Source: Phytoactinopolyspora limicola
GTDB lineage: Bacteria; Actinomycetota; Actinomycetes; Jiangellales; Jiangellaceae
DNA length: 64,000 nt
Reading direction: 5' to 3'
Assembly (NCBI RefSeq): GCF_011320225.1
Contig: NZ_JAAOEN010000008.1
Coordinates: 62,001 to 126,000, forward strand
The position numbers and the translations under genes were made by a program. Of this stretch, positions 33,771-42,581 are shown piece after piece. Below the pieces are notes generated by a model. That model did no database searches, was not told the DNA's origin, and was given only the letters and a program-made list of their open reading frames with translations. Every line of letters begins with the position of its first letter. Positions within the stretch are counted from its first letter, which is position 1.

Positions 33771-33847
33771 GTTGCGTCGTGGTTGCGTCGTGGTTGCGTC
33801 GTGGTTGCGTCGTGGTTGCGTCGTGGTTACGTCGTGGTTACGTCGTG
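33771..33847. repeat. Seven tandem copies of the 11-bp unit GTTGCGTCGTG
   Basis: Copies begin every 11 bases from 33771. The first five are identical and the last two have GTTACGTCGTG. The array sits between the divergent lipoprotein (start 33724) and ferrochelatase (start 33969) genes, inside what must be their shared promoter region. Confidence 0.97.
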
Positions 33848-33968
33848 TTCGTCTCGTCGCCTCGTCCAGCGTAGCGACGCCTCACCCGCCGCTGATGGGT
33901 GATACCGGCTGTCCGCTGGAACCCGACCCTGTGTACGGCACCGGCGAGGCACTTGGGAGGATCGGAGG

Positions 33969-35117
33969 GTGAGCAGTAGTAGAGACGTAGAGGTCAACGG
34001 GTCGCGAGTGGCCCCGTACGACGCGTTGCTGGTGGTCTCGTTCGGAGGGCCCGAAGGACAGGACGACGTCATCCCCTTCCTGGAGAACGTCACACGAGGT
34101 AAGGACGTGCCTCGTGAACGGCTGGAAGAAGTGGGGGAGCACTATCGCGCGTTCGGCGGCAAAAGCCCCATCAATGATCAGAACCGTGCGTTGGTGGCCA
34201 ACCTCGAGCACGAGCTCGCCGAGGCAGGGTTGTCCATCCCGGTGTACTGGGGCAACCGCAACTGGCATCCGTATCTGGTCGACGAGATCGCCCGGATGGC
34301 CGCCGACGGTATGGGGCGGGTGGCCGCCTTCATCACCAGCGCTTACGACTCCTACTCCGGCTGCCGTCAATACCGGGAGAACCTCGCCGACGCGGTGGCC
34401 GAGGTTGGGCCCGGCGCGCCGGTCATCGACCGGCTGCGGCACTGTTTCGACCACCCGGGGTTCATCTCCGCCAACGCCGACAGCGTGGTGGGGGCCTTGG
34501 GCGAGCTGTCCGGCGAGGTGGCCCAGCGGGCCCGTCTGGTGTTCGTCACCCACTCCATCCCGGTCGGCATGTCCGAGACGTCCGGACCCAACGGTGGTTC
34601 GTACGTCGCTCAGCACGAGGCGGTCGCCCAGGCGGTCACGGAGCAGGTGTCGCAACGGCGCGGGGTCAGGTACGAGTACGACCTCGTCTATTGCTCACGC
34701 AGCGGACCTCCCGACATGCCGTGGCTGGAGCCCGACGTCAACGACCACCTGGAGGCGTTGGCGGCCCGCGGTGTCCCGGCCGTCGTGATGGCACCCATCG
34801 GGTTCCTCTCCGACCACATGGAGGTCGCCTACGACCTCGACACCGAGGCGATGGAGACGGCCGCGAAGCTGGGGCTTCAGGCGGCCCGCGCGGCCACCGT
34901 CGGCACCCACCCGGACTTCGTCGCGGCCGTCATCGACCTCCTGCTGGAGCGGGCTGCGGCGGAACGTGGGGAGGCGGTCACCCGGTCCAGCATCGGAGCG
35001 CCCGGTCCCGCCGCCGACGTGTGCCCGGCCACCTGCTGCCCGAACCTGCGCGGCCCCCGGCCCGCCTTGTGCGGCGCGGACGCACCGCCACATCCCAACG
35101 CTGCCGACGGACAATAG
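33969..35117 (+). CDS. cpfC: Ferrochelatase, coproporphyrin type
   Basis: A 382-residue enzyme that inserts ferrous iron into a porphyrin; in actinobacteria the substrate is coproporphyrin III. Family motifs include LLVVSFGGPEGQDDVIPFLE, YRAFGGKSPINDQN, the VYWGNRNWHP segment and VFVTHSIPVGM with the active-site His. A conserved Glu is in IGFLSDHMEVAYD. Four C-terminal cysteines (about 352, 356, 357 and 368, in VCPATCCPNLRGPRPALCG) plus Cys159 are candidates for a [2Fe-2S] cluster, as described for the mycobacterial enzyme. The GTG at 33969 follows GGGAGGATCGGAGG. The stop lies inside a 17-bp tandem repeat, and the inositol phosphatase gene follows. Confidence 0.94.
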   Translation: MSSSRDVEVNGSRVAPYDALLVVSFGGPEGQDDVIPFLENVTRGKDVPRERLEEVGEHYRAFGGKSPINDQNRALVANLEHELAEAGLSIPVYWGNRNWHPYLVDEIARMAADGMGRVAAFITSAYDSYSGCRQYRENLADAVAEVGPGAPVIDRLRHCFDHPGFISANADSVVGALGELSGEVAQRARLVFVTHSIPVGMSETSGPNGGSYVAQHEAVAQAVTEQVSQRRGVRYEYDLVYCSRSGPPDMPWLEPDVNDHLEALAARGVPAVVMAPIGFLSDHMEVAYDLDTEAMETAAKLGLQAARAATVGTHPDFVAAVIDLLLERAAAERGEAVTRSSIGAPGPAADVCPATCCPNLRGPRPALCGADAPPHPNAADGQ

Positions 35118-35151
35118 CCGCCGACGGACAATAGCCGCCGACGGACAATAG
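35101..35151. repeat. Three tandem 17-bp repeats spanning the ferrochelatase stop codon
   Basis: The unit C(T/C)GCCGACGGACAATAG begins at 35101, 35118 and 35135. The first copy contains the last codons and the TAG stop of the ferrochelatase; the other two are noncoding and each repeats the TAG. The array ends 11 bases before the start of the next gene. Confidence 0.95.
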
Positions 35152-35162
35152 AGGAGACCTTC

Positions 35163-35978
35163 GTGACGGTCGATGTGAAGAGTCTGGTCGAGTTGGGCGT
35201 AGCCGCTGCCCGCGAAGCCGGAGAGTTGGCGCGAGAGCGGCGGCAGGCCGTTGAGCGGATGGCGGTGGCCGCCACGAAGTCCACCCCGACCGATGTGGTC
35301 ACCGAATCCGACACCGCGGCCGAGAAGCTCATCCGGGAGCGCCTGCTGGCGGCCCGGCCGGGCGACGCCGTCCATGGTGAAGAAGGTGGGCACAGCGCGG
35401 GTGACTCAGGTGTGGTGTGGGTGGTCGACCCCATCGACGGCACGGTCAACTACCTGTACGGCATCCCGCAGTATTCGGTGTCGATCGCCGCGCAGGTCGA
35501 CGGTGTCGTGGAGGCGGGCGTCGTCCACAATCCGGTGAGCGGCGAGACCTGGACGGCGATGCGCGGGTCGGGTGCGCTGCTGGATGGCGAGCCCATCCGG
35601 GTATCCGGCTGCACTGATCTGGGGCTGGCGCTCGTGGGCACCGGCTTCGGCTACGACGCGCAGCGCCGGGCTCGCCAGGCGGCCGTGCTGGCCGAGGTGG
35701 TGCCAAGGGTCCGGGATATCCGCCGGGGTGGCTCAGCCGCCTTGGACCTGTGCTGGGTGGCGTGTGGTCGGATGGACGCTTACTACGAGCGGGGACTGAA
35801 CCCGTGGGACCGAGCCGCCGGTGGTTTGATCGCGGAGGAGGCCGGAGCCGTGGTTAGCGGGCTCCACGGCCGGCCGCCCGGCGAGGCCATGACCCTGGCG
35901 GTCAGCCCGGGTATCGAGGCCGACCTGCGAGCACTGTTGGAGCGGCTGGGTGCCGACCGCGACCCCCAACTCCCGTGA
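35163..35978 (+). CDS. Inositol monophosphatase family protein
   Basis: A 271-residue Mg-dependent phosphatase of the SuhB/IMPase family. Metal ligands are in VHGEEGG (Glu), WVVDPIDGTVNYLYG (Asp-Pro-x-Asp-Gly-Thr) and LNPWDRAAGGLIAEEAGAVV (Trp-Asp). The N-terminal helix and KSTPTDVVTESDTAAE are also typical. Substrates in the family include inositol 1-phosphate, histidinol phosphate and fructose 1,6-bisphosphate, and the choice cannot be made here. The GTG start is preceded by GAGGAG. It is probably co-transcribed with ferrochelatase, and its stop codon is part of the 62-bp palindrome. Confidence 0.92.
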   Translation: MTVDVKSLVELGVAAAREAGELARERRQAVERMAVAATKSTPTDVVTESDTAAEKLIRERLLAARPGDAVHGEEGGHSAGDSGVVWVVDPIDGTVNYLYGIPQYSVSIAAQVDGVVEAGVVHNPVSGETWTAMRGSGALLDGEPIRVSGCTDLGLALVGTGFGYDAQRRARQAAVLAEVVPRVRDIRRGGSAALDLCWVACGRMDAYYERGLNPWDRAAGGLIAEEAGAVVSGLHGRPPGEAMTLAVSPGIEADLRALLERLGADRDPQLP

Positions 35979-36031
35979 TCATTGGCTTTTGACTACCGAA
36001 TTCGGTAGTCAAAAGCCAATGATCACGGGAG
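35970..36031. repeat. Perfect 62-bp palindrome overlapping the inositol phosphatase stop codon
   Basis: Two 31-base arms meet without a loop at 36000/36001 inside GAATTC and are exactly complementary. The TGA stop (35976-35978) is in the left arm. As RNA this would be a very stable hairpin and could end transcription, though there is no U-run. The rest of the 35979-36298 gap holds the inverted repeat described next and no gene. Confidence 0.97.
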
Positions 36032-36039
36032 GAAGGGGA

Positions 36040-36105
36040 GTTGTGGATCTTGTCAGGGCGATGTCAGGGTCATGTCGCTGGGCGATCAGGTGCATGATCC
36101 ACAAC
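36040..36105. repeat. Inverted repeat with 10-bp arms in the convergent gap
   Basis: GTTGTGGATC (36040-36049) is complementary to GATCCACAAC (36096-36105). The loop contains GATCAGGTGC, the core word of the larger elements at 47133 and 56492. Bases 36106-36298 show no further feature. Confidence 0.75.
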
Positions 36106-36298
36106 GCTTAGGTGCGCAGGATGCAGCGCCGCTGGACACCGATCCGCGACCAGCGGCCGCCGAAGTCCGGCACATCAGGTCCGGGCCGGTCGCGCCCATC
36201 CGGGGGGCATGGGTGCCACCGGCCCGGCTTGTGTTCGGGCGCCGGCATGGATCGCCCCAGAGTCGGTCGGCGCCCGGACTCGCCGAACGCCCAGCGCC

Positions 36299-38167
36299 TC
36301 AGCTGGGCCACTGCTCGGGCGGAGTGGGTGGTGTGGGCGGTGTGGGTGGCGTGGGCGGTGTGCCGCCGTGGACGTCATGCAGATAGCGTCGCGCCGCACG
36401 GACCCCCTCCTCGTCGCCGGCGTTCTGGTACAGCTCGAGTGCCGCCGTCAGGTGGGTGAGGGCCCCGGTAGGGTCGCCATCGAGAAGGGCCAGGTGGCCA
36501 GCGCCGAGGTGAGCCGCAGCCCGGTCCGTGTCGGGGGTCGGGCCTGTGTCGGGGGTCGGGCCTGTGTCGACGCGATCCGCCGGCTCTGGGCCGTCAGCAC
36601 CAGCCGGATCGGCCGTGGCCGCCAGGGCAGCCTCCAGCCAGGCTCGACCGGCCGCGTAGTGCCCGCGCCACCGGCAGTATGGGTACAAAGCGCCGGTGAG
36701 CCGTATCGCGGCGCGGCGTCGGGGTTGGGCCAGCGCACGATCGACGGCTATCCGCACGTTGTCTATCTCGGTGTCGATCCAGGTCAGCCACCTCGTACGA
36801 TCGACGGCGTCGGCTGACGAGCCGTCATGGGCGACCGCCCGTAGGAAGTGGTCCACGTGTGCGTGTTCGGCGGTGTCGGTCAGACCGAATTCGGCCAGCC
36901 GCTCGGCTGCGTGCTCCCGGATGACGTCGAACATGTGATACCGGGCGGCGGAGCCGTCATGCCGCACGACGATGAGCGATTTGTCGGCCAGTCGACCGGT
37001 GATGTCCACCACTCTCGCCCACGACGGGTCAGGGGCCAGTGCGGTCCACACGTCGTATGCCGCGGGCATGGTCCATCCCGCGGAGAACACCGACATCGCG
37101 GCGAAGAAGTGTTGTTCTTCGTTGTCGAGCAGGTCGAAACTCCAGCCGATGGTGGCCCGAAGGGTGCGCTGGCGCGGCGGAGCGGTCCGTGAGCCGGACG
37201 TGAGGATCCGGAACGACGATGCCAGCTCGGCCGAGATCTGCTCCACGGTAAGGATCCGAACCCGCGCGGCGGCCATCTCGATCGCTAGCGGGATGCCGTC
37301 GAGCCGGTGGCAGATCTGGCCGACGTGTGCCTGCCCGTCGGCATCCAGTTGTACCCCGTGGGCTCGGGCCCTGGCTTTGAACAGCCGGGTCGCGTCGGGG
37401 ACGGGCAGCGGGTGGACGACGTTGATGACCTCGCCCGGAACCCGGAGCAGTTCGCGGCTGGTGGCGAGGATACTCAGGGCCGGGCAGCGCCGTAACAGGG
37501 CGGCGCACAGCGCAGCGGCGTCGTCGACCACATGCTCGCAGTTGTCCAGAATGAGCAGGGTGCGGCGTTTCCCGAGTTGGTCGGCGAGTTGGTCCACACC
37601 GGCCGGAGCCGCCGGCTCCGGTCCGCCGACCACGGCCGCCACCGCGCTGGCCACGTCGGCCCGCGGCTCCGACGCCGGCTCGGGAGTGCCCACCAGCGAC
37701 ACCCAGTGGACGCCGCCGGGAAAGGTCGGACGAAGTGTCGACGCGGCCTCGTTCGCCAGCCTGGTCTTCCCGACGCCGCCCGGCCCGATCAGCGTGATCA
37801 TCCGGCCGTCGGCCGCGGTGAGCAGCCTGGTCAGGGTGGCCAGCTCGCCGGCTCGGCCAACGAGTTCGTCCGGACCGGCCTGAGACCGTCCCCGGGTTAG
37901 CCCGCCCATCGGGCGTTGGCTGGGGACCGACTCAGCCTCCGCCGAGGTTCTGGAGGCTTCGATGAAGGCGCTGCGGCCGGCACCGTCCAATCCGAGCGCG
38001 TCGGCGAGCAGCCGGACGGTCAGCGGCCGCGGGGCCCGGCGCCGGCCACGCTCCAGTGCGGCGATGGCGTCGCCACTGAGGCCGGCCCGCTGGGCGAGTT
38101 CTTCCTGCGACAAGCCGGCAGCATGCCGATACTGCCTGAGCAACGCGGCGAACTCAGTCGGCGGCAT
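36299..38167 (-). CDS. XRE-type HTH and NB-ARC-like ATPase transcriptional regulator
   Basis: A 622-residue regulator of the STAND type. An N-terminal helix-turn-helix (FAALLRQYRHAAGLSQEELA, then GLSGDAIAALERGRRRAPRP) is followed by an ATPase with Walker A ITLIGPGGVGKTRLANEA, Walker B RTLLILDNCEHVVDDAAALC and sensor ILATSRELLRVPGE. A winged-helix part (LLDNEEQHFFAAMSVFSAGW) and helical TPR-like repeats fill the C-terminal half. It ends in a short TPP repeat tract coded by 9-bp repeats. Such proteins often activate specialised-metabolism genes after binding an inducer. The ATG at 38167 is chosen by the domain start; GTG 38173 is possible. It is divergent from the histidine kinase at 38290. Confidence 0.88.
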   Translation of the reverse strand: MPPTEFAALLRQYRHAAGLSQEELAQRAGLSGDAIAALERGRRRAPRPLTVRLLADALGLDGAGRSAFIEASRTSAEAESVPSQRPMGGLTRGRSQAGPDELVGRAGELATLTRLLTAADGRMITLIGPGGVGKTRLANEAASTLRPTFPGGVHWVSLVGTPEPASEPRADVASAVAAVVGGPEPAAPAGVDQLADQLGKRRTLLILDNCEHVVDDAAALCAALLRRCPALSILATSRELLRVPGEVINVVHPLPVPDATRLFKARARAHGVQLDADGQAHVGQICHRLDGIPLAIEMAAARVRILTVEQISAELASSFRILTSGSRTAPPRQRTLRATIGWSFDLLDNEEQHFFAAMSVFSAGWTMPAAYDVWTALAPDPSWARVVDITGRLADKSLIVVRHDGSAARYHMFDVIREHAAERLAEFGLTDTAEHAHVDHFLRAVAHDGSSADAVDRTRWLTWIDTEIDNVRIAVDRALAQPRRRAAIRLTGALYPYCRWRGHYAAGRAWLEAALAATADPAGADGPEPADRVDTGPTPDTGPTPDTDRAAAHLGAGHLALLDGDPTGALTHLTAALELYQNAGDEEGVRAARRYLHDVHGGTPPTPPTPPTPPTPPEQWPS

Positions 38168-38289
38168 TCGCACATCTAAATCCCGATCTGGCGGTGTTGT
38201 CCAGTCGGCGGGTAAATGACTGCCCCCTTGACTTTTCGGCCGCCAGGTCAAAGGGTCAGTCGCGGCCGGTCGACGTATGCTGTCCGGTT

Positions 38290-39441
38290 GTGAGCGACGA
38301 CGGGCCCCATCAACCCCGACCGTGGTCCGGACGGGCCGGCGACACGTGGCTGACCCTCGCCACCGCGCTGTTGGTCATCGGGGGCACCGCCGTGACCGGG
38401 GCTAATGACGTCTCGGTGGTCGGTTGGATACTGATGGCGGCCGCCTCCGCGGCGGTGTTCTTCCGGCGTGACTATCCGATAGCCGTAGCCGTGTTCACCT
38501 TGGTGACCTCCGCTATCTACCTCGTTATGCCAGATCGCGACGGCCCGATCATCGTGGCGTTCGCCATCGCCCTCTACACCGTGATGGCGGCCGGACGGTT
38601 CGCCGCCGGCATCCTCATCGGTGCCACGGCCGTGGTGGCCGCCTTCTATGGCGAATACGCGACGGACACGGAGAACCTCGGCGATCTCGGTGTCGTGTTC
38701 TTCGCGAGCTGGCTGGTGTCGGTGATGGCGATCGGTGGTGCCATCCACAGCCGCCGTGCCTACCTGCGGGAGATGGAACAGGCTCGCGAGGAGGAAGTGC
38801 GTCGGCGCACCACCGAAGAACGCCTGCGTATCGCCCACGAAGTGCATGACGTGCTCGGTCACACCATCTCTCTGATCAACGTCCAGGCCAGCGCGGCACT
38901 GCACCGGTTGCCAAAAGATCCCGGCCAGGCCACCGAGGCGTTGTCGACGATTAAGGCCAGCAGCCATGAGGCGCTGCGGGAACTACGCTCCACCCTCGGT
39001 GGTTTGCGGGACGTCGACGGCGCGGCTCCTATGGCACCGGCTCCGACCCTCGGCCGGGTCGGGGAACTCGTCGACCGGACCAGCTCGGCCGACCTGTCCG
39101 TCGCCCTGGAGGTCGAGGGGGCACCGCGGGAGCTGACACCCGCAGTGGATCTGGCAGGCTATCGGATCGTGCAGGAGGCCTTGACGAACGTGACCCGGCA
39201 TTCCGGTGCCCGTGCGGCGAATGTCCGGATCGCGTATGGCGACGACACCGTCCGGGTGGAGATCACCGACGACGGTTCCGGTGCCACCCCCGACGCCGGC
39301 GACGGTGATGGCTGGCAGGGGAGCGGCATCATCGGCATGCGGGAGCGGGCTGATTCGGTGGGTGGTGAGCTCAGCGCGGGACCGTCCCCCGACGGCGGGT
39401 TCGTGGTGCGCGCCCGGCTGCCGATCGGAGGTGTCCGGTGA
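38290..39441 (+). CDS. Two-component sensor histidine kinase, NarL/DesK class
   Basis: A 383-residue kinase with about five transmembrane helices in the first 155 residues and no large external domain. The HisKA_3 motif RLRIAHEVHDVLGHTISLIN carries the phosphorylated His186. The ATPase domain includes YRIVQEALTNVTRHSG, ITDDGSGATPD and the glycine loop GSGIIGMRERADSVGGEL. The GTG at 38290 gives a normal N-terminus; the frame is open 96 bases further without family similarity. It overlaps the response regulator by four bases (GTGA), which marks a cognate pair. The MMPL exporter downstream is the likely target. Confidence 0.94.
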   Translation: MSDDGPHQPRPWSGRAGDTWLTLATALLVIGGTAVTGANDVSVVGWILMAAASAAVFFRRDYPIAVAVFTLVTSAIYLVMPDRDGPIIVAFAIALYTVMAAGRFAAGILIGATAVVAAFYGEYATDTENLGDLGVVFFASWLVSVMAIGGAIHSRRAYLREMEQAREEEVRRRTTEERLRIAHEVHDVLGHTISLINVQASAALHRLPKDPGQATEALSTIKASSHEALRELRSTLGGLRDVDGAAPMAPAPTLGRVGELVDRTSSADLSVALEVEGAPRELTPAVDLAGYRIVQEALTNVTRHSGARAANVRIAYGDDTVRVEITDDGSGATPDAGDGDGWQGSGIIGMRERADSVGGELSAGPSPDGGFVVRARLPIGGVR

Positions 39442-40103
39442 TCCGCGTCTTGCTCGCCGACGACCAACGGCTGGTCCGCGCCGGGTTCGGGTCGATTCTC
39501 GATGGTGAGGATGACATCACCGTCGTCGCGGAGGCCGCCGACGGCCAGGAGGCGATGGACCTGACCCGTGAGTTACGCCCGGACGTCGTCCTGATGGATA
39601 TCCGGATGCCGGGCACCGATGGCCTGGAGGCCACTCGACAGATCGTGGCCGACCCCGAGCTGGCCGCGGTGCGGGTGGTGATCCTGACGACGTTCGACCT
39701 CGACGATTACGTCTACGGCGCACTCCGCGCCGGGGCCAGCGGATTCATGGTCAAAGACACCGAGCCGTTGGAGCTGATCCACGCGGTCCGCGTAGCCGCT
39801 CGTGGCGACGCCCTGATCGCGCCGTCGGTCACCCGCCGGCTCATCTCCGAGCTGGCCGGCCGGGCCGCTCGGCCAGAACCCAACCCGCGACTCGACGCCC
39901 TGACCGACCGCGAGCGCGAGGTTACGGTGCTCGTCGCGGCGGGAATGTCCAACGACGAGATCGCCGAGCAGCTGGTGTTGAGCCCGGCCACCGCGAAGAC
40001 CCACGTCAGCCGGATCATGACCAAGCTGCAGGTCCGCGACCGGGCCCAACTGGTGGTCCAGGCCTACGAGTCCGGCCTCGTCACCCCTGGCTGGCTGGAC
40101 TGA
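39438..40103 (+). CDS. LuxR/NarL family response regulator
   Basis: A 221-residue regulator. The receiver has the acidic pair LLADDQ, phospho-acceptor Asp54 in VVLMDIRMPGTDGLEA, and Lys in SGFMVKDTEPLELI. The C-terminal LuxR helix-turn-helix is LTDREREVTVLVAAGMSNDE followed by IAEQLVLSPATAKTHVSRIM. It is translationally coupled to the histidine kinase. A GC-rich region with hairpin potential (TACCAGCGTGGTA at 40145-40157) follows, then the MMPL gene 180 bases downstream. Confidence 0.95.
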   Translation: MIRVLLADDQRLVRAGFGSILDGEDDITVVAEAADGQEAMDLTRELRPDVVLMDIRMPGTDGLEATRQIVADPELAAVRVVILTTFDLDDYVYGALRAGASGFMVKDTEPLELIHAVRVAARGDALIAPSVTRRLISELAGRAARPEPNPRLDALTDREREVTVLVAAGMSNDEIAEQLVLSPATAKTHVSRIMTKLQVRDRAQLVVQAYESGLVTPGWLD

Positions 40104-40242
40104 CCGGCGCGCCGTCGTAGGTGGGTTCACCGGCCCGCGGACGCTACCAGCGTGGTACGCCGCGGCGGCCGCCCACAACCAGGGGTGTAGAGCAGGTGTC
40201 ACCCCACGGCCGACGACGTGACCTGCACTTTCGTCAGATCCT

Positions 40243-40258
40243 GGAGTGTATTCACTCC
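40243..40258. promoter_or_regulatory. Short palindrome in front of the MMPL gene, possible operator
   Basis: GGAGTG (40243-40248), TATT and CACTCC (40253-40258) form a 6-4-6 inverted repeat 25 bases before the MMPL start. Position and size fit a regulator site. The response regulator encoded just upstream is a candidate, but no binding consensus is known to compare with. Confidence 0.4.
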
Positions 40259-40282
40259 TGAGACGAAAGAGGTCGGACGACG

Positions 40283-42514
40283 GTGGCACCCACGCCAGAA
40301 ACTCCGGAACCGGTAGACCGGGACAGGCCGCTATCGCAACCAGCCAGCCGCATGCAGCGCCTGGCCGGGTGGTCGCAGCGGCGCCGCTGGCTGGCGCTGG
40401 CCCTCTGGGTGCTGGTGCTGGTGGGCGTCACCGCGGTGTCCCAGGGCATCGGCAACGACTATTACGACGACCACACCTTGCCGGGCACCGAGTCGCAAGA
40501 GCTCAGCGACATGCTCGCCGAGCACGCCCCGGCGCAGGCCGGCGACTCGATCCAGATCGTCCTCCACGATCCCGACGGGGTCGACGCCCCTGCGGTGCAG
40601 GAGCGGGTGGCGACGATGCTAGACGACGTGTCGGCGCTGCCACACGTCGTCGGGTTCACCGGCCCGTACGAGTCGGCACACACGATCTCCGACGACGCCA
40701 CGATCGGCTACGCCACCGTCGCGCTCGACGGCGGCGCCACCGACGTCCCGCGGGATGCCGTCGAAGACATCATCGACACCGCACACGCGGCGGCCGGCGA
40801 CGGGCTGCGGGTCGAGCTCAGCGGCGACGCGGTCCGCGGTGCGGAGGAGGCCGAAGGGGGAGCGGCGGAGGGGGCCGGGATCCTGGCGGCCCTGGTGATC
40901 CTCGTCTTCATGTTCGGCTCGTTCCTCGCGGCGACGCTGCCGGTGATCACGGCGATCTTCGCGGTGGGCAGCACTCTCGGCGTGATCGCGCTGATGTCCA
41001 ACCTGACCACCATCGCCAGCTACACCCCACCGCTGATGATGCTGGTAGGCCTCGGGGTGGGCATCGACTACGCACTGCTGATCTTCGCCCGTTACCGCAG
41101 CGAGCTGTTGCGCGGGTCCGACCGCCACCAGGCCGCGAGGACGGCCTTGGACACAGCCGGCCGGGCGGTGATCTTCGCCGGGGTGACGGTCGTGTTCGCG
41201 CTGCTCGGGCTGTTCGCGCTCGGCCTCGGTGCCCTCCAGGGAGTGGCGCTGGCCGTCGCGCTCACCGTGCTGGTCACTATGGTGGCCTCGCTGACGTTGC
41301 TGCCGTCGTTGCTGACCGTGTTCGGCCGCCGGATCGAACGACGCATCACCCGGCACGCCGCCCGCACCAAACGTGGTGAGGGGGAGGGGGAGGGGGAATG
41401 GTGGCGACGGCTCGCCGACGGTGTGGCGCGCCGCCCATGGCCACCGGTGGCCATTGCTCTGGTGCTGCTGGCAGCGCTGTCGGTGCCGATGCTCGGTATG
41501 CGGCTCGGGTTCGCCGACGCCGGCAACGACGCGGAGACCACCACCAGCCGGCAGGCCTACGACCTGCTCGCCGAGGGGTTCGGCCCGGGCGTGAACGGGC
41601 CGCTGTTCGTCCTCACCGACGGGGTGGCCGAGCAGCACGCCGGGGTGGTGCAGCAGACCCTCGCCGCTACCCCCGGGGTGGCCAGCGTGTCGCCGCCTCA
41701 GCCGATTCCGGACAGCGACCTCACCACCATGATGGTGATTCCCGACAGCGCACCCCAGGATGAGGCCACCAGCGATCTGGTCGCGGACCTACGCGGCGAT
41801 GTCCTGCCGGAGCTGACCGGGCAGACCGGCGGCACCTACCTGGTGGGTGGCTCCACCGCGGCAGCCGACGACTTCTCAGCCGCCATCAGCGACCGGATGC
41901 CGCTGTTCCTCCTCGTTGTCGTTGGGCTGTCATCGCTGTTGCTCATGGCGGTGTTCCGGTCCGTTCTCATTCCGTTGAAGGCAGCCCTGCTGAACCTGCT
42001 CGTCATCAGCGCCGCACTCGGTGTCGTGACCATGGTGTTCGGCGAAGGAATGTTCGGTGTCGCCGCTGGCCCGGTCGAAGCGTTCGTGCCAGTGATGATC
42101 TTCGCGATCGTGTTCGGCCTGTCGATGGACTACGAGGTATTCCTGGTCTCGCGGATGCACGAGGAATGGCGCCGGACCGGCGACGCGCGCCTGGCCATGC
42201 GGGAGGGCCTGGCGCGGACCGGCGGCGTGATCACGGCGGCGGCCGCCATCATGATCGTGGTCTTCGGCGCCTTCATGCTGAGCCCGGACCGGATGTTGCA
42301 ACAGTTCGGTCTCGGCCTGGCGGTCGCGGTCTTCCTCGACGCCATCGTCGTCCGGTGCCTCGTCGTTCCCGCCGTCATGCGGCTGTTCGGCACGAAGGCC
42401 TGGTGGCTGCCGCGCTGGTTGGACCGCATCTTGCCGGAGATCCCGATCGAACGTGCTGAGACCACCGCGCCGTCGGCGCCCGCCACCGCACCGGTCGGGG
42501 AAGGTGTTCGATGA
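40283..42514 (+). CDS. MMPL family RND-type exporter
   Basis: A 743-residue transporter of the MMPL group. It has the duplicated plan of one helix, a large external loop and five helices in each half. The proton-relay motifs are visible as LVGLGVGIDYALLIFARYRS in the first half and FAIVFGLSMDYEVFLVSRMH in the second. External loops occupy about residues 45-190 and 400-525. MMPL proteins export lipids or drugs, using the proton gradient. The GTG start at 40283 has a weak AGAGG upstream. Position behind a coupled two-component pair suggests that it is their regulated output, such as in envelope-stress or drug response. Confidence 0.92.
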   Translation: MAPTPETPEPVDRDRPLSQPASRMQRLAGWSQRRRWLALALWVLVLVGVTAVSQGIGNDYYDDHTLPGTESQELSDMLAEHAPAQAGDSIQIVLHDPDGVDAPAVQERVATMLDDVSALPHVVGFTGPYESAHTISDDATIGYATVALDGGATDVPRDAVEDIIDTAHAAAGDGLRVELSGDAVRGAEEAEGGAAEGAGILAALVILVFMFGSFLAATLPVITAIFAVGSTLGVIALMSNLTTIASYTPPLMMLVGLGVGIDYALLIFARYRSELLRGSDRHQAARTALDTAGRAVIFAGVTVVFALLGLFALGLGALQGVALAVALTVLVTMVASLTLLPSLLTVFGRRIERRITRHAARTKRGEGEGEGEWWRRLADGVARRPWPPVAIALVLLAALSVPMLGMRLGFADAGNDAETTTSRQAYDLLAEGFGPGVNGPLFVLTDGVAEQHAGVVQQTLAATPGVASVSPPQPIPDSDLTTMMVIPDSAPQDEATSDLVADLRGDVLPELTGQTGGTYLVGGSTAAADDFSAAISDRMPLFLLVVVGLSSLLLMAVFRSVLIPLKAALLNLLVISAALGVVTMVFGEGMFGVAAGPVEAFVPVMIFAIVFGLSMDYEVFLVSRMHEEWRRTGDARLAMREGLARTGGVITAAAAIMIVVFGAFMLSPDRMLQQFGLGLAVAVFLDAIVVRCLVVPAVMRLFGTKAWWLPRWLDRILPEIPIERAETTAPSAPATAPVGEGVR

Positions 42515-42581
42515 GGGCACGCCGGACCGGTGGGAGAACGCTGGAAGGTCCTGCGGCGCCGCGAGCGGTGGTAGCTGACCG

